Positions 59,901 to 64,000 of a stretch of 64,000 nt of DNA are shown piece after piece. The position numbers and the translations under genes are program-made. Each line of letters opens with the position of its first letter. Position 1 is the stretch's first letter. A model generated the notes under the pieces. That model was not told where the DNA came from. It saw only the letters and a program-made list of their open reading frames with translations, and did not search any database. This DNA comes from Phytoseiulus persimilis. Its lineage: Eukaryota; Arthropoda; Arachnida; Mesostigmata; Phytoseiidae. The stretch is from assembly GCA_037576195.1 (NCBI GenBank), contig CM075103.1, positions 5,828,001-5,892,000 of the forward strand. Reading direction: 5' to 3'.

Positions 59901-61746
59901 GCAATTAAAAGGCGGCGGGCATCTGAATTAGATCCGACCAACTGGGAAATCCATCTCTGGGGAAGCCCATAGCCTCGGCAGAATGTGAAGCTCGCTTTTG
60001 ACAAGGCAAATGGAAACTCCGTGCAATCCTCGTGAAGCGAGGCTCGAGTCTCATTCTGAGTCATCTGGATTGAGGATTCTGTGCCGAATGCACATCTCAA
60101 GGGCGTGTACGAAGATCGCGAACTCGGGAGAATTTTGTGTCGTACCCGGTGTCTGAAAACGCACTCATCTGGGGGAGAAACGAGGTCCGCTCTCGAATTC
60201 GAAACTTCGTTCCCGAGAGCATCCGCCTCTGTCACCGCATGGCACGAGAAAAACCATCGAATGTTCTGGATTGTAATTGGCGTGCCCGATTGGTGGTCAA
60301 GTCGAATGGGTCTCGTTCAACGTTCACGGGAACTGATTCGCGACCCGGACTGTTCTTACCTCCATTGCCTGCGGCAAATGCTGCTGTTCACAGGAGTTCA
60401 GCTGTCAGAGATGTCTTCTCAGGGCTGAGCCGGTGGCCCGCCGTTTCTTCGTCGCTGCCTGCATTCGGCACGCGCATCGGGCTTCCGCACAAATCATGAG
60501 GAAATGATCACTGTGCTGGCTATTCGAAGCGCTTCGCTGAGATTCCCGGGTGGACCACGTCGAGTAAAACGTTTGAGAACCGAGGCCGCAGAGCCTGGAG
60601 CACTTGAAGGTGTTGGGCTCCACGCTCAAAAATGTATACGGAACGAAGCAATCGACTCATACGATGCAGCGCGTGATGGATCTCAAGTCGGAATCCTGGC
60701 GAATCGGAAATAACTGGGGTTCCGCAACTCCACGAAGAGCCAGTCCCCGGAATTCCCTCCCCTGGAGGTCCACGGCGATCGCCTCACTCGCAGAAGAGTA
60801 TAAGGGTGGGAGTTTGTGGGTAAACGGAGGAACTGGTATAAGAGTCCACAGGGGAGGAAAGGTTGCGAACCACGAGTCCAGATGATATCCGCTTGGTTTA
60901 ATCGGATGTCATGCTCTGTTCTTTTTCGCCCGAGCCAGCGCCAGAGTGTCAACGCGCACAAAAATCGCGCAAGCCGCGCTATGGCTCAAACATCTGGTCA
61001 GTCGACGTAAGTGCGGGTGATCGCAACTTCGTCGCACTTTCTGAAGTTGTCATTGATTCGAACATCTTCGGATCCGTTCGTACGTTAAGCTGAGTGTAGG
61101 AAGGCCCACAGCCCCAATATGACAGCTCGAGTTGAGAAGTTCAGAGATTACTCCTTATCCGTGATCTATCAATCCATGGATCCCTGGATAGATGCATGGA
61201 TAGATTGATGAATCATGCATCGTTGCCATGAGAAATGACAAACTCAGCCACCAGAGACTCGTTTATCCATCTCCCTGCATGGATAGATGGGAGGTACAAA
61301 ATGATGAATGCCTGAACTCCCTACCTCTACTGGTAACGAATCAGACTCCGCACTCGAACCGAGTTTCCATGGTAACGCTTGTGAGCTTCACAAATGCGGA
61401 CACTTATGTAGTCATACTTTGCTCCATGTTCCAAGTATTGTTAGGATTTTCGCCTCATGAATTGCAAGCATTTTTAATTTCCAGCAACTTGCGGAGCTTA
61501 TTTATTGGGGCGATCTCCCGGAAGATCGGTTCTCTTCACAAGTAATATACAAGTTCTGCATTTCCCACAAAGATCACACAGATCCAGTTTTACACAGATA
61601 TGCCTTCAGATTGCTTCTACCATCACCTTCTGTTCGGAGTCACCATGCTCAGATTCAACCATATTCTTACTATATGCAGTTGTTTGCACAAATCAACCAT
61701 CAAATCAGCTCAAATCTCAAACGACAGGGTTCGCTAAAAATGTGTA
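56990..61746. other. Intergenic, no supported gene
   Basis: Frames of up to 141 codons overlap on both strands without domains. Two minus-strand B-box-like motifs occur (57049-57059 GAGTTCGAGTC; 58579-58589 GGTTCGAATCC). Near 61.17-61.30 kb the words TGGATAGATG and CATGGATAGAT recur with partial palindromes, a small local repeat. Confidence 0.5.
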
Positions 61747-62415
61747 TCAAATTTGTTCTGTGATCTCCTCCGTCAAGAAGCCGTCTTCTAAGGAGCTCAA
61801 GTAAAACATCGAATGGTCAGTTCGGAAAAATAAAGCTTGGCCGTCATCCTCACTGTGTTGGTTTTGGTTCATGCTGCGATGCTGATTACAGTTATGATTC
61901 GAACCTGACCCGAGGGAACAAGTTGTCGAAGCCAGCTCCAAGCTCCTCTCGGTCGTACAAGACTTCACGCCGGAGTTCGTTAACAGACTGGGGGAGCCGA
62001 CCGTTGCAGTTATAAAAGTCACGCTGCTCGTCGTAATTGCTTCCGGGGCGATGGTATTGTTGTTGTAGTCGGAAAACTCAATGCCCGACGTGACGGGCTC
62101 CGACTCTGTGGACCTCTTATCATCGCACGCATCAAGTGCTTCACCGTGGGGCTCGTCATCTTTATTCTGTCGCGAATGCTCACAATTGAGATTCTTACAC
62201 TTGCGGTTCCGCCGCGGCTCCTTCGATCTGATCAGGTAGCGTCCACCTTTGAGCTCGTAACGTTTCAATCCCGTCTCGTTAGGATTGTGTCGTTTGTAGG
62301 GTAACTTGGGCGGGTGCGTCACAACGGGTTTCACAACGAGTCGACCCTCTTGCCGAAGTTTTCCCAGTAGTCGTTCGACAGCCCTAACTCGCAGGCTTTG
62401 CGGCTTGTGTTCCAT
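61747..62415 (-). CDS. Hypothetical basic/Ser-Thr-rich protein, 222 residues
   Basis: The longest uninterrupted unexplained frame with coherent composition. The N-terminal part is strongly basic (RAVERLLGKLRQEGRLVVKP, then KRHNPNETGLKRYELKGGRY and RRNRKCKNLNCEHSR), followed by a Ser/Thr/Asn-rich region and an acidic, hydrophobic C-terminus (FYLSSLEDGFLTEEITEQI). There is no signal peptide or membrane segment. A nuclear or cytoplasmic protein is plausible, but the family is not recognised. The frame stays open about 65 bases upstream of the ATG, so an additional upstream exon is possible. Confidence 0.45.
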   Translation of the reverse strand: MEHKPQSLRVRAVERLLGKLRQEGRLVVKPVVTHPPKLPYKRHNPNETGLKRYELKGGRYLIRSKEPRRNRKCKNLNCEHSRQNKDDEPHGEALDACDDKRSTESEPVTSGIEFSDYNNNTIAPEAITTSSVTFITATVGSPSLLTNSGVKSCTTERSLELASTTCSLGSGSNHNCNQHRSMNQNQHSEDDGQALFFRTDHSMFYLSSLEDGFLTEEITEQI

Positions 62416-64000
62416 TGCCGGTTCCGCGCGACAAACCGTCGTTCTCCTGATGGCTGGACGCTCGTTTTCCTTGAAGCTTCCTGTGTCACGTGCTCATTAA
62501 ACAAACCCACCGCGCGAACGAAAACATGCATGCGGCGGCGATCGATGATGGAGACGACGACAGGCGCGACGAGTTCCGCACACAACCGTTTTGAGCTTTA
62601 CCGGGATAGAGTCTTGAGCAATTTGAAGTTTGAAAGTTTCGGCGCGAAGTGTTCCGGCCGTCGCCGCGCTCCGAGTGCGTTCCGAGTGGCATCCCACACC
62701 GATTATCAACGAAATTTCAGTCTGCTCGTGTGAACATGGCCCGCAGAGCCTCGGACTGGGCTGATCAGATTCTTCGGACGGGTGAAACCTTGGATCTGAT
62801 ATAGTGAGGCGATGTCCTAGGACTTCTTATTGCATACGCTGGACAATACCAGTTCGAGGCACTTCCCGGAAACGAATCTGAAAATCGTCCCCTCGGCTGG
62901 CGCTCTCAGCCGAGTGTGCCCGACCATAGCTCTGGAGGCATACGTGGGAAGTCTGAAGATGCTGAGGAATCCCCAGATTGAGAATTCACGGCATCCGTCG
63001 TTTTTCGAAACCTCCATCGTAGACTAGCTCCTGGGGAAAGCGAATGTCGACAGCGGTGCTTCGAGGCGATTTCGGAGCGACAATCGACAGGTGAACCTAT
63101 CCTCTGTTACGCGAGTGACGGGTCGGGAGTAACGTGTGGTGCGTTCGCGTCCTCTGCGTCAGTGACGAACGGAAACACAGCATACCTGTCTGCTCTAAAT
63201 GAAACAAATCTGCAACGAATATGCGGGAGCCGTGCGACCTCGCTCGCGAACATGACGGTCTGCGGATCTGCCGGACGTCGACGCGGATCATTATCGGTAA
63301 CTGATATCATCGACTCCGACTATGGGACGTTGTGAGTCCCGTGATTGATTCGCTGACGTCGAAAACGAGTCGCATTCATGTGGTGGCACGACACACGAAA
63401 GCACAGTTCATCGATATCGCTCGTTTACCGACGATTCAATCGAATAGCTCTTTCGATGCTCAGGCTTCTCGGGATCCTCTCAATAAACTGGGGCGTCGTT
63501 CCTCTGTCTTTTCGAGGCTCTCATAACGATTCCCTTCGAACACTTCTGCATGACAGGCCACAGCGAGCCAAACAGAGCGATTCCGTTAGCAACTCCAAAT
63601 CAGCAGCATTTAGATTCTAACCGAACGCTTTAAACAATGGAGCCGGTTTCGTTTCCTTGAGCTGCGGAGTACGTTGTCGTGTTGCGAGAAGATCTGAGCT
63701 TTCGTTTGAGATGATGTCCATATCTGATTAGCTTCCAGAACATGCAAGAATGCTCACTCATCCGCCGTAGTTCTCAGGACGAATGACTTTCACACCTATG
63801 CTCATTGTGCTCAGTCGGTTTGCAGCCTCGCGTGGCTAGGAGAAGTGGAGTGAATACTCCGGACGATTACTCAACGTTTGACTTGTGCTCATACCTGCGT
63901 TTCCGTACGCGCCCAGGGGAACATCAACTTTGATACGATGAGAGGAATGTTCCAATCAACGGATCCCTCAGTCAACTTCGTTTGCGTGATGTGTGGAGAA
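62416..64000. other. Right end of window, no supported gene
   Basis: Short overlapping frames on both strands, none with a domain, signal peptide or splice support that I can name. Confidence 0.5.

Overview
The window is nuclear DNA of an arthropod with a compact genome. Genes are split by many short GT-AG introns, most of them 45-120 bases. Base composition is balanced by eye. Cuticle-protein genes and clip-type trypsins of the proclotting kind point to an arthropod. Gene density and intron size would suit a mite, perhaps a phytoseiid such as Galendromus, but that is inference and cannot be proved from this sequence alone. No bacterial features (operons, ribosome binding sites, CRISPR) are present.

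Layout. 1-7 kb: an Ala/Tyr/Pro-repeat cuticle-protein gene running off the left edge, followed by two decayed cuticle-like copies. 8.7-13.9 kb (+): complete ZC3H14/Nab2-type poly(A)-binding protein, 15 exons, 724 residues. 14.3-15.5 kb (-): complete syntaxin-18 SNARE, 2 exons. 16.7-21.8 kb (-): complete exportin-4, 13 exons, 1141 residues. 24.2-27.1 kb (+): condensin subunit NCAPH (kleisin), 9 exons. 28.2-29.8 kb (+): a predicted membrane-anchored single-Kunitz protein whose domain lacks the 14-38 disulfide. 35.5-38.6 kb (-) and 42.2-44.7 kb (+): two divergently transcribed clip-type trypsin paralogs with the same exon architecture. 45.4-47.6 kb (+): a 5'-truncated, frameshifted non-LTR retrotransposon. 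48.3-48.7 kb (+): a relic of a sodium-coupled solute transporter gene. 51.9-55.3 kb (-): an intact 12-exon transporter of the same SLC5 family, 625 residues. 61.7-62.4 kb (-): an unrecognised 222-codon reading frame. Large stretches between these (29.8-35.5, 38.6-42.2, 48.7-51.5 and 55.3-61.7 kb) show no gene that I can support. They hold scattered tRNA-like Pol III sequences, all in the minus orientation.

The genes do not form one pathway. ZC3H14 (mRNA poly(A) control), STX18 (ER-Golgi fusion), XPO4 (nuclear export) and NCAPH (chromosome condensation) are housekeeping genes. The clip proteases and the Kunitz protein are plausible parts of extracellular proteolysis or haemolymph defence, and the cuticle genes of the exoskeleton. 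All multi-exon models below were built by hand from reading frame, splice motifs and intron phase. Exon coordinates are in the evidence fields. The most unusual items are the paired protease genes with matching exon lengths, the Kunitz domain missing both partners of one disulfide, the intact/relic SLC5 pair, and a nested double hairpin near 4.9 kb.
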